64,000 nucleotides of DNA from Strix aluco (taxonomy: Eukaryota; Chordata; Aves; Strigiformes; Strigidae). The notes beneath the pieces are model-generated. The model was given only the letters and a program-made list of their open reading frames with translations, was not told the DNA's origin and searched no databases. Every line of letters begins with the position of its first letter. Position 1 is the first letter of the stretch. Positions 51,040-62,200 of the stretch are shown piece after piece. The position numbers were made by a program, and so were the translations under genes. The DNA is taken from NCBI RefSeq assembly GCF_031877795.1, contig NC_133940.1:5333985-5397984 (forward strand), given 5' to 3'.

Positions 51040-51453
51040 GGATCTCAATTTGTCCGGAGAGTCCCCCTCCCCATCCACAAACTCCCTCTCTCCTCCCCTC
51101 CTCTTGTGACTTTGCAATGAGCAGCAAAACTCCACGGGAGCTGCGGCAACAGCACTAGGGAGACATCCAGTCCTCCCTCGGAGAGCAGCTCTTTCCGCAG
51201 ACAGGGATTTTTCTACACATTCATATATGTATTTATTTATTTACTGGGTTGCATTTGTTTTTCCTTTTTTAACCCTTTCAGAAAAGCCCCAAACCTTCCA
51301 AGTGATGAGCCTGAGATTTCCTTAAAATAAAATAACTGCACACTGGGGTTGGGTTGCTTCCCTTTCCCCCTCGGAAAATAAAGAGGGAAGGGGGAGCAAG
51401 TAGGTAAAATCCGGAATAAAATCCTATTGCTAGATAACTCACACCTCCCCCCT

Positions 51454-51465
51454 CACACACACACA

Positions 51466-51502
<37 letters not shown>
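51454..51502. repeat. (CA)n microsatellite in the GABRB4 upstream region
   Basis: About 24 dinucleotide units, interrupted once by a T at 51472, run into a CT-rich tract. The repeat lies about 530 bases before the GABRB4 start codon and may be in the transcribed leader. Alternating purine-pyrimidine DNA can adopt Z-form. Confidence 0.95.
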
Positions 51503-51505
<3 letters not shown>

Positions 51506-51611
51506 CTCTTTCTCCTCCTCTTCTCTGAAGGTGGGTAGCAGGAGCCATGCAACATCTGCAGAACCGGATGGCAAAAAAGCAGGAGGAAAAATAATCCAAG
51601 TGGAGTGCTCA

Positions 51612-51672
51612 GGGGACACAGTTCTTTTTTTTCTTTTTCTTTTTTTTTTTTTTTAAATTTTTTCTTCTTCTC
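51612..51672. repeat. T-rich / TTC simple sequence
   Basis: Long T runs broken by single C, ending in TTC/TCC triplets. It lies between the CA repeat and the GABRB4 start codon. Lysine-rich minus-strand frames here are artefacts. Confidence 0.85.
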
Positions 51673-52028
51673 CTTCTTCTGCGTACCTGTGAGATTCAAT
51701 TTCACATTTTGTTGAGCCCATTTTGGGGCATTTTATTTTTCTTTCTCTTGGGATTTTCTCCATTGCCAGAGGATGTCTCTTGTTGAGAGGATGCTGAAAG
51801 GAAGAAGAAACGAATTCTTTGACTGGCACTGAAGGAGGGGGGGGGGGGATATTTTTCCCCCACATTTTTTAGTTTTTTTCATTATTCTTTTTCTCTAGGA
51901 AATCATTAACTGGGGGGGGTTGGTTTCTTTTTTCCTTCCCCCCCTTTTTTTGGAGGGGGATTTCAGAAGATCCATCCTTCTTTCCCCTCCCCTCCAAAGA
52001 TTTTTTTTCATCCTTCGTCTTTGTGGAA

Positions 52029-52108
52029 ATGTGGACATTTCAGGCAGACAGATTGAGTGGAATTGTCTCTGCTTTAGCAGCTCTTTGTCTCGCCTGCTGT
52101 GCGCAAAG
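52029..52108 (+). CDS. GABRB4: GABRB4 exon 1 coding part: signal peptide of GABA-A receptor subunit beta-4
   Basis: The 80 coding bases start at an ATG with G at -3 and end at a consensus donor, AAAG then GTAAGG. They encode residues 1-26 and two bases of codon 27. The peptide begins MWTFQADRLSG, continues with a hydrophobic core IVSALAALCLACC and reaches AQ(S), which is a classic cleavable signal peptide with cleavage probably just before the Q. The MW start and the CCAQS end are shared by vertebrate beta-1 to beta-3 subunits, and the whole fits my memory of avian beta-4. The subunit assembles with alpha and gamma subunits into a plasma-membrane GABA-gated chloride channel. The split inside the serine codon (phase 2) matches exon 2 exactly. 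Identification as beta-4 over beta-1/2/3 rests on the residues in both exons. Confidence 0.93.
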
Positions 52109-55100
52109 GTAAGGATTGCGATCCCAGGCTGCAGGGACAGGGGGGCTGATACAGGATTTGTTTGGTTTGTTTGGGGTTTTCTCCATCGATCTGTATGTGG
52201 TAAGGGGAGGGGGTTCCTTCCCCAAATTGCTTCATTTGCTGCCTGCTGTTGTTATTTCCCAGTCCGTGTCATTTTAGAGGGAGGAGGGATGCTCATACAT
52301 GAGATGTGGAGCAGGCTCTCCGCAGACTGAGCCCACCTCGCAGCCCACTTGCAGCGCGTCGTGTACCCCCCCCCCCCCTTCACCCTCCCCAACCCCCCCG
52401 CCGTATGCGACCTGGGGGAAAATGGCAAAATGAAGCATTTTGCTGGGGAACATGGTGTCCACAGGAGCCGGCGGGGTGCACGGCACCGAGCTGCGCGCAT
52501 CCGCCCCCCGCGCAGGGCTGCCCTGGCCGTGCCTCTGCCCGCACACACGCAGCACACACGCAGCCACACTCCCCCCCCGCCGTGCTGTGCCTGTTCCCAA
52601 GCCCTGGCTCTGCGGTGCACGGCAGGCGATGCCCACGGCTGTGCCTCCCCGCAGATGGATGGCACGCAACATCATCCTCTTGGGGGGGTGTGTGTGTGTG
52701 GGGGGGGTGCGATGCGCTCAGATACATCCCTGCATGTGCGCCTTCATCCGAGCCCGTCGGGGTGCACACACATGTGTGGCACAACACCCCTCCCCGGCAC
52801 AGCCCGCTTCACCCGCTCTGCTTACAGCCAGGGAAATGCTGGCACTAACACCCTGCATAGCTGCAGCTATTCCCAGGGTATGCCTGGAGCCCTCCGAGTG
52901 ACCCAGAGGCGCAGGCACTCATCCAGCCTAGACCAGGGGTACAGAACACACCTGTTTGCTCTGACAGAGGCGTTTAGACACTGCCTTCACACACGGGAGT
53001 AGCGCTGCCCACTCCTCCTCCCCCTCCCCTCTCACACATGCAGGTGGGTTTGCACCTCTGTGCTGACAGGGTGCGTGAAGTCTGCTGGGGACGGGGCGGG
53101 GGGGGGGGCTGAGCTGTGGCATTTCCTTGCTCAACCATACACAGGGAGCAGTGTGCCCCCGACACGCGCATGCAGGTCCCTGCACGGGCTTGCGGATCTG
53201 TATATACAAAGATTTATGTTCCCATAGTTATAAACACGCACATGCGCAGATTCGTGCCCACCTTACCCACACCACTCATCCATGGTTCCACTGGGTAGGG
53301 ACACACACCCCGCTGTGCTTAGAAGCAGCGGCCAAGCAAATGTGTAAAGAGCAATGCCCGTACCAAAAGCCTGTGCTCAGACGTGCCCTTGCATGTGTGT
53401 TTATATCTGCTCATGTCCAGGACTGATATTCCCCTCTAGTCTGCATGTATATCTGTGCACACCTTGGAGACAAAACACTCTCCCATGTGCACATGCCTCC
53501 AGCTACTCCCACACATCCCAGCCAGCAGCACGGTGTGCATATATGTAGATATTTGGCTGCAAGTGTACGTGTATATGCAAAGCACATGCACACCCACACA
53601 GAGTCAGGGACACAGTATTCAAAAATTCAGTTCACAGGCTGGATGTACGTGCTCCCTAAGCGGATGCAGACCCACATTTGCTAGAAATAGCACTTCTGTG
53701 CAGCTGCTCACCCACAGCTGGGCAAATGCACAACTTGCCTGTTCAGCAGGAGGGATGTGGCTTTTTAGATCAAAAGGAGCACTGAGAGGCAAGCGACCTT
53801 GCCCTTAATCATGATGCTGGCTTATGCCCTCGCTGGGCCCACTTGTAGCTGATGAGGAAAGAGCCCCTATATCCCTCTTCCCACTTTGCCCCTTTCTGCA
53901 GGGCCCCTGACGCGCTGGTTACAGTCTCTGCCTCGATTTCCTTGCCTGTATTAAGGAGGTAACACTGTTTCCTGAGTTATGTCCTGTGTGAAGCTAAACA
54001 GAAATGTCTAAATCCCTTGAGAAATACATAATATCTAGATTATGAATATGGAAATCTATGTACCTCAGAATGCCTGTCTAGAGATGAGCAAATGCTGGTG
54101 CACACTATGGATCCACAGTGAGCATATATACATAAGCATGTCGCAAGACCTCACATACCTGCATAAAAATCCACAGGTGCAAGCAGACCTTGCAAGCCTA
54201 GACACAGTGTTGTGAAAACGTCCATCTGTGCGCACCTCGCTGGCCTTCTTACAATGATTAAAGCAATGCAATGAAGAGCTGTACCCCTCTAAGGTGCATG
54301 CTCAGGAACACAGCTCAGACACTTCCCCCCCCGCTGAGCACAAGTGCTGAACGGTTTGTTCATGCACCAAAGCTGGGCCTGGGAAGCGTGATGTCTCACA
54401 TTTGCACATCCTTGTTCGGTTGATAAATCCCTGCACATTCACAGCTGGTGCATCCAGAGCCTTAACGCATGCCCAGACCCCCCCGGTGGTCCCACATGCC
54501 TCCACCCACACCTGTACGGAGAGTCTGGGCACCCGGGGACCCAGTCCCAGGTACCCACAAACGCCTGTTCCTGTGCTCCTGCATCAATGGTGCCCACAGC
54601 CCAGTGTCTTGTCATAACCTGGTGGAGAAAGATCTACACCCACGGTCACCTCCACACAGGTTTGGATGTAGCCACACACACGCAGACACATTTGTGCACA
54701 TTTTCACAGCTCTTTCGTGTGTCTGCATGCGTGTGTGCACAGGCAGTGGGTCCGTACATCCTCCGTACAGCCGGGAGAGCATGCGTGTCTGTCCGTGCGT
54801 GTCTGTCCGCAGACACACAGACATGCCAGCGCAAACCCCGGGGTGCAGTGGGGTATGGGGCTAGCTGGCAGAGGTAGTGCTGTGGTGCAGCCTTCCAGCT
54901 TGACTTGGATGGATGTGGGAGGTGGTGTTGACAGGGAGACATGCTGTTGTGGTGGGTGACTGCAAAGAGCAGCAGTTGTCACCGGCGGGGTCTCTATTCT
55001 TATGCAAAGCAGGGGACGAGGGTGGCATAAAATCTGGGTATTCAGGCAGAAAACCTATATACCCCACAGCACTGAATAGTTTCAATATTTTCAGCATCCT

Positions 55101-56195
55101 CTGCTTTCTGGTTTCCCACCTTCAGTTTTGCTTTGGCTCTTGGGCTGCTTTTAGAGGGAGCTCCCTTCATGTTGAAATGGCTGGAGGAGCTCGATCTGTG
55201 TTAGGGAAGACGGTTTTACCCCCCTGTGTGCAAGTTGGAGTGTTGGGAGGGAAAGGATCACTGCTCTGGCACACAGAGGGAAAGATGGACTCTCCTTCCT
55301 TGTCTCTGTCTCTTGATTTGCGTTGTTAAGAAGTCATGGTGATGCTGAGTGACAGAAGATGAATTTTTACATGCCAAAGATCAGCTGGATGTTGAGGCCA
55401 TAGGACAAAAGGAGAGTTGTTTTTCCCGTTACTTCAATAATATGAAGAAATACCTGGGTGCACTGAGAAGCAGAGGTTGCACTGATGTGTGTGAGAGTGC
55501 AGGGTGCCCGTAGGGTGGGGGGGACTTGTGTAGTGGGGACCTGAGTGCGTGACAAGTCCGTGCTGCGCGGTGTGAGACCAGGAGCAAGTACCCAGTGTGG
55601 CAGGGGAAGGGGAGCGAGTCCTGCGAGAGAAAGGCTGCAGCCACCCTGTGCACACCTTGGTGGAGCAGAAAGGACAATTTCTGCCTGCCAGTGTGCGTGT
55701 GCACCCACCTACGGGCAGGGCACAGTGAGGTGTCCCGAGTGTGTGGGTCCGTAGCCAGGGAGGGAGCGTGTGTGGTGAGCGGTGCCTGTGTTGAGGGGTG
55801 CACCAGCCGGGTGGGACCGCTGAGGTGCAGGCACGCACCAGGAGGGAGTGCAGGGGGATGGAGTTTGGGGTACCCAGGAGTCAGGGTGACCCACAGAGAA
55901 GAGCCAAAATACCTGCTGAGACTCCTGTGCCACTCCCCAGGATGGCTTAGGACCCATGGCAGTCATGGGGGGCTTGTGTGCAGATCGGGGGCTGAGAGCT
56001 GTGCCAGGGACAGAAAATATGAGTAAGAAAGGACACGGGGAGGCTCTGCCTGTGGCTGGGGTGTCTGTAGCACACACAGGTGCTTCAGTGCCATGGGGCG
56101 TGAGGGGTGCTGCGGTGGGACTGCCTGGCCAGGACCCCCTCCTGCGGCCGGTGGCACATGGTGGGTGACAAGGACTCTCTTCTTTTGTCTTTCAG
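52109..56195 (+). other. GABRB4: GABRB4 intron 1
   Basis: A 4087-base intron with GTAAGG donor and a polypyrimidine-rich TTTTGTCTTTCAG acceptor. The first part (about 52.33-52.68 kb) is GC- and CpG-rich with runs of C near 52367-52378, so the promoter-associated island may extend into it. From about 52.68 to 54.85 kb the sequence is unusually rich in CACA/TGTG/GCATG words without being a clean microsatellite. No alternative exon was recognised. Confidence 0.9.
52682..54850. repeat. diffuse CA/TG-rich, alternating purine-pyrimidine region in intron 1
   Basis: Many short CACACA, TGTGTG, GCATGTG and ATGCACAC words are spread over about 2 kb, for example at 52687-52700, 53230-53250, 53575-53600, 54670-54700 and 54715-54740. 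They are too interrupted for a normal microsatellite call. The region may be an expanded and decayed CA-repeat domain. The many Cys/His/Thr-rich chance frames here come from it. Confidence 0.5.
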
Positions 56196-56284
56196 CCCAT
56201 CCACTGGGAATATTTCTGTGGTGAAAGAGATTGTGGACAAACTGCTGAAGGGCTATGACGTCCGCCTCAGGCCTGACTTTGGAG
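56196..56284 (+). CDS. GABRB4: GABRB4 exon 2: N-terminal extracellular helix of GABA-A receptor subunit beta-4
   Basis: The 89 bases between a CAG acceptor and a GAG/GTATGG donor complete the serine codon and encode [20 protein letters not shown] followed by DVRLRPDFG and the first base of the next glycine codon. The [17 protein letters not shown] block is the hallmark first helix and loop of beta subunits in the Cys-loop receptor family. An N-linked glycosylation sequon NIS lies at residues 32-34, at the place of the conserved NMS of beta-1 to beta-3. The exon is three bases shorter than the 92-base exon of those paralogs, explained by PSTGNIS replacing an eight-residue VNDPxNMS type sequence. 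With exon 1 it gives 56 full codons. The [13 protein letters not shown] residues and DVRL (not DIRL) point to beta-4. Confidence 0.95.
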
Positions 56285-59200
56285 GTATGGTGACGGCTGG
56301 TCGCGGGGAGCAGAGCACAGGGGCCGTCGCGTGTCTGTGCTGTCGGCTTGGCCGCTCGCAGCACTCACTGACTTCGTGAAATGCTCCCATCTGATGTCTC
56401 CTACCCTCCTCTGTTTGCCAGACCTCATCTCCTCCTGCCCTTCTCCCTCACATTTCTTTCCCGCCTCCTGGTTTCCCTCCTCCTCCCACTGGCTCCTCTC
56501 CTCCCGCCATCACCCATTTCTGCAGACAGTTGGGTTGTCCATGGTGTGATGTTTCTGGGGACGTTTTGCTGGGACAGAGATACTCTACTTTTCCTCTACT
56601 CCAAACTTTCCTCCACTGCAGACAACAGGTCATCCATCCTCTACTTCCCAATGCCAGATATTTTGGCTCTTTTCCCTGCAGGGTTGGGGTGATCATCGGC
56701 AGAGTTGTTGGTTGTTCTGCCAGGCTGCCCCCTCAACAACAATATGGGATAAAATATTCCCTGGGGAGCTGGTAGCCTGGCTGCTATTCAGCAGGAGATG
56801 CAGGGATCTGCAATTCCTCTCTTGTGTCCTGTGAGCAAAAAGGAGAATGGGAAGAGCCTTCTCTTTGTTGTCCTGGTGGAAATGAAATATGAAATAAACC
56901 TTGGGTACCATTGCACTCCAGGATACAGTTGAGGTCCATTTGTTGGAGAGGAGCAGGCAGTGGAGAACCACAGCTGACTGCACAGGGAGGGGGATTTGGA
57001 GGACAGGCTCCAGCCTGCCAAGCTTGATGTTTTCAGCCTTTTTTGGGCAATGCTATTTCCTCCTCACGAGGAGATGTGTGGGATTGGGGGATCTTCAGCC
57101 TGCAGGAGGACAGGAATCACATCGAGATGTCCTTCCCCAGATGACTGCTGAGAAGCAGATTCATGCTTGTGCTCTCGAGGGGGAGAGATGCCAGGGCCAA
57201 TTCCATGGTGATATAACGGAGGAGTTTTCTCCCAAAGGGCCTGATCCAGAGTTCCTTGAAGCTGGGGGTGGGGGAATATCCCCAGTGATTTAATCAGGTT
57301 TTGAAGTCACCCCAGTGTATTCCGGTTTCCCATGACCCCATGAACAAACCTGTCTCTCCCTGAAACCTCTGGTTGCCCTGCACCTCACCCAAACCTGCCC
57401 CCATTCACTCACCACCCCTTTCCCTTCAGCAGAGACTGCCTTCCCTGCCCATGCACACTGTCCCCATCACCCTCACACCACGCTCTACCCCGGCATGGAG
57501 CAGGGACTTTCTGGTGGCAGCACCAAGTGCTGCTGGACCCTGGCCTCGGGGAGAGCTGTGGGGTGGGGGAGATACTCATCCCTCCATAGCGCTCAGGAGC
57601 ATCAGGAAGGTCACTTCAGTGCGGTGGGGAACCACTTCTGAGGGGCTTGCAGAGCTCTGCAAGGAAACAGGAGTTCCTCCTCTCCCTTCTCTCCTTTGGA
57701 CATGGGATTTGTTTTAAAAGCTCTGTCTGGGAAACATGAAAGCTCCCTATTAGCTGACCAGCCCCAATCACAGGAATTGGTGCAGTCACATTTTATGAGG
57801 GGGAGAACTGCAGAGGTGACATAAAAACTGCAAGAAAACCATCTTGTAAGCCATTGAGAAGATCATGATACAGTAAAACTGTAGGTGATTTGTCTTCACA
57901 GAGGCACAGAGCGGAGGGGTGCAACGGGGAACCGTGGGGCTGCAGGTCCAGCAGCCCAGGACCATTTCACAGCCTGTGTGCTCTGAGGCCAGGTTCCCAG
58001 GGCATCCAGCCACCCCCCCCTAAGACATGAACCACCCCCTCCTTCAGCCTGGGCAAGGCAGCACGGGGCTTGGTGCAGGCAGTGCTGCTGACCCTGCCAG
58101 GTCTGTGCGGTGCACGGGCTGGACTCGGCAGGCACTGCGTCCTTTCTGACTGTAAAATGGATGGTTTTGGGCAACCGTTGCATTTTATTTGATTTTACTC
58201 TGAATTCCCAAAGTACAAACTGCATTCTCCCTCACTCAAGCAGAGAAATAGAAAGATAACAGTAACCCTCTCTCCTGCACTCATCTCACTGTTGCCCTTC
58301 ACCCTTCCTTGTCCTTGGCTTTGCTTGTGAGTGCAAAGTTCTGTCTTGGAGTACCAGTGACTGTGTCTTTGGTGCTTGGTGTGCAGGGATGCCCTAACTC
58401 TCAGCATGTCTGGCCCCTTCCTGTGAGAATAAGGTATCTGGACAAAATTACCCCTGCAGCATTTACTGTTGAGGGAAGGGTGGGCTGGGAGGTGAGTCTG
58501 AAAGCTGGAGATCATTAGCATTACAAGCCCAGGGGAAATGGGTGGAAGTTTCCTTGCTCCACTGTTGTCCCCAGAGCCCACCAGTTCTCTGAGATTTTGG
58601 GCCAAACCCATTGCTAGGAGAAATCCTGGGATCATGCCAGGATGTGTCTAACCCTTTGTGGCTTCTAGTTCATCCACAGCCCTGCTGCAGAGAGGGTGAA
58701 GTTCCCCCCAGTAACTTGTATGCAGCTGGAAAAGGCACACTTTGGGCAAAGCCCTGGAACTTGTGTGTATGCAGACCTGCTACCTCTCAGGGCTGTTTGT
58801 TCTCCAGGACACGGCCCTGCAGCCCCCCTTGTGCTCTACCTGGACTATCCTGCCACCCCTCGGCTGCCTTTCTGCTGGGCAAGATGGGTGTAAGCAATCT
58901 CCACTGGGTGAGACAATCACTCTTCACCCACTCGTGCTCTTGCCCTGGGAAGACCAATCAGGGTGAGCTGTTGAATGGCCAAGACAGCACCTCGGAGGGG
59001 TGGCAAGTCCTGCTTCGAGCCATGTGCCCCGGAGGAATGTCATGGGCTGTCTCAGGGCTGGCCCAGCAGTGATGGAGGGGTCTGGCTGGACAAGTAGCTG
59101 ACTGCAGGAGGAGTGGAGAGGACTGGAGCAAAGCAGCTACCACTCAGTCACCTGTGAGCCAGGCTGAGCTGCTCCAGAGGGCACCTCTACAAGTCAGAGC

Positions 59201-62200
59201 CCTTGGCCCTCTGCAGCTCAAGGATGAGGGCACTGGGGGCAGGAAGGTCAGAGCAGGTGGTGCTGGGCACCCTGGAGGTGCAGACAGAGAACGGTCCTTC
59301 CCAGACAGAATGCCATGCGAGAAATGCAACCCACAGAAGTGATAAACCAGGATGCCCTCCCTTCCTCCCTTCACTGCTTTTCCCCTGCTTCCTTTCCCCA
59401 TATCTTCCTCCTACAGCAGTGTTGTTTTCCTCTTGCCATCCTCCCCCCACATCAGAGCCTGATGGCAATCACCCCTGACCTGTCCCCACCCCTTAGTCCT
59501 GCGGGCAGGATACCACCTCCGCATCCTCAGTTGCCTTCTCCACGTACCCACAGTTGCTGCTCACAGACCAGGAGGGAGCTGTGGACCTTTGGGTGTAGAG
59601 GCCATGGCAAGGCAGCTCTTGCACCTCACAACCTTTCTAAGAGAACCAGTGCTTCCACGGCACAGCAGCACCAGGCTGCCCTCCTCATTCCAGCACCCCC
59701 ACCGTCCCCGTGATGTGGTGCTTCAGCAGCTCCAAATGCAACTCACGGCTCCCCAGTCCTCTTTTTTTGAGAAAGAAAGAGAACTCCGACTAATGCCAAA
59801 AGGAGGACAGGCCTGCTGGGGATTGCAGTTCACTTTTTAATTTTGAGATGCCTCGTTAGCTCTGGGCCGAGCTGAGTGGCTGAGAAGCATCAGCCACTCT
59901 CTCTCCTCCCCTCTCCCCCACCCCCTTGGAAACCCATTAGGTCGATGAGCAGGTCAGCTCTCAGGGGTGGTGCTGTGGCAATGAGTGTGATGTGCTCATG
60001 TGGGGAGCTGGGCTGAATGGGGGGGACACATGGGGGAAAGGGGAAAAGTTGGAGCCATGTGGAGGTGATGGAAAAATCTGGGAGCAACTCCTCCAGAAAG
60101 CCGTCCCTGCTCAGTGGGGGCAGCCCAAAGGCGTCAAGCACCAGGTGAGGTGGAGGGGCTGGTGTTGAGGGGCCAGCAAGTACATCAGTTCTTGGGGCAC
60201 AGGTGATAAACCCTTCCAGCCTGGGGATGCCTTGACAGTCCCCTCTTACTTCTCAGCCACAGACCCCATGTTGGAGAGATGCGGGACAGCGACAGGGTGG
60301 GACACGTAGGGACCACAAAGCCCCAGTTTTCATGGGCTCCCAGCAAGGAGACAGCCTGGCACTGAGAGTGCAAGGGGTCGCTGAAAAGCAGGTCTAAGGG
60401 GTTTGGCCAGGATTGCGGTGGGGATCTGGAACAGCCTTGGAGGAGCGATTTGCAGAGTAGGAAGAAGATCCAGCCAGAAGATCTTGGTCTGTTGAGGAGG
60501 GAGATCTCTGTCCTGGTACTGCAAGGTCAGCAACGATGCACAGCGAGGTCTTTTGGCAGGGTGTGTGGGGAGTCTGCTCAGCTCTCAGGGAGCAGGACAG
60601 CGTGTCTCACAGGGAGATCAAACTGCAGGTGGGTGTCACCCAGCTGACCCTGGCCTGGGGGATGGACAGTATGGGGGGCAATATTCGGTGGGTATATTGC
60701 AAGAACGACAATTACACCACAGTAAGGCGAGCAGGATGCTCATGATTTAGGATTGGATGAACAGGGGATGCTGCAGATCAGGTCTGGGAAGCACTGAAGG
60801 GCCACAGGTGGAGGAGAGGGGGAGGTTTCATAGCAGCATCCTGGTTCTTGTAAGTGCTCTTAGGCTCTTACTTTCAGGAGCATTAGTTCCATAGAAGAAA
60901 AAAAAAAGAAAAGAAAGAAAATAAAGAAGGCAAATGAAGACTGTATTGCCCCAGGGTAGTGAAGGCAATGAAGGAATGGCAGAAGGATCCCACTTGAGCT
61001 CAGTGACTCAGCTGCTCTCTGTTGGTGCAACATTTCCAGCCCAAAACTTTGCAAAAGTTTCAAGCAGATGGCTCTGCTTCCCAGGAGTGGATGGAAAGGG
61101 GACCCTTTACGGTTTCCCAGCATCATTTACAGATCTTGCTAGCCATAAGCAAGGTGAAGGCATTCTCCACTTCTTGCCCCCAACCCACCTAGTGTGTAGG
61201 GTTCCTAATGTTTCTCCTGGGTGGTGTACAGTGTCTGAAAATGCCTGGTGAAAAAGGAATGACCAGGAAGCCCTCAGGACTACACAGAAATTCCTATGTT
61301 TTCATGCCTGTGGATCCAGCAGCTTTCCCTGCCCCATTTTTAATTCAAACTTCCCTAAGGAGAAATAGTGCTGAGGGGGTCTTGATTGAAACAAGCCTGT
61401 GTCCTGCTCCTCATCTGCTCTGCAGCATGGACCTGGCTTCCCAGCTCTCGTCACCCTCACCCAGTCTCACCCCTGTCCTTTGACACCCAAACTCTCCTTA
61501 TCTGCAGTCTTGGTCTCCCTCCTTTCTCTCCCCTGCCCCTCCTTCCCTCAGCCCCTCTCTGCTCCATTACATCTGGGGGACCCAGCCTGCCCCTACGTCC
61601 TGCTCGTTCCCCAGCATTTCTTCTTCCAAGGCCACTCCAAATTCAGTGGACCTGGGGATAAAATCCTCAGCCCTTCCCTGTGTAACAGCATCGCTTGAAA
61701 CCCCGAATTGTAAAAATAAATGATTGCTGATGCATAAAGTGTTGCAGTGAAGCATCGTCAGTAGTTCAAGGCTCCGAAAGTGGCGGGGCTGGCAGGCTGA
61801 GCGGCTGCGTTGGCTGGCACGGATGCAGCAGGAGGTGGAGAGGGGCCTGAGCCCTAGCCCACCAGCCCTGTGTGGCTGGGAAACAGCTGGTCTTAGTGGT
61901 CCTGTACTGGAAGGAATGGGAATCTGGTTTCTTACATAGCCAAGGCTGGTGGTATTGCACATTGTCAAGGCTTCCTGAAAACATCCCTATTTTCCACTGC
62001 GTATAAGGTTCAGCCACAGTGGTTGTGTTTTTTCCATGCAGCTAGCTTGCTTTGACTTTTTGAAGGGGAGGGGGGAAATTTTTGGCAAAATGATTCAGAA
62101 ATTTCTGAGAACAAGCCAAGGCACGTACAGGCTGGGTTTTTTTTTCCTCTCCTAAAATGTTGGGGGGTGAAACTGGCAGCACCTCCAGCAGGGCTGGCCC

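Larger units (their letters stand above)
51001..52028 (+). promoter_or_regulatory. GABRB4: GABRB4 proximal promoter region and 5' leader (start site not placed)
   Basis: This kilobase directly precedes the GABRB4 initiation codon. A perfect CRE lies at 51032-51039. No canonical TATAAA box is evident: an AT-rich word CATATATGTATTTATTTATT occurs near 51224-51243. The downstream part is built of simple sequence: CA repeat 51454-51502, T-rich tract 51624-51672, a 12-base G run at 51837-51848 and further polypyrimidine. GABA-A beta genes commonly lack a TATA box and have long leaders, so transcription may begin at several sites here. An upstream ORF candidate at 51773-51832 would lie in the leader. 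Confidence 0.45.

Noticed and set aside
51920..52330. 136-codon frame overlapping the GABRB4 start
   Set aside because: It starts at TTG, runs in another frame through exon 1 into intron 1, and contains no recognisable domain. The true frame is fixed by the signal peptide and the exon 2 match.
60536..60745. 69-codon frame containing IRWVYCKNDNYTT
   Set aside because: At first sight it looked like an extracellular receptor segment, but it does not match any GABA-A exon, and there are no acceptor and donor sites around it that fit a known exon size.
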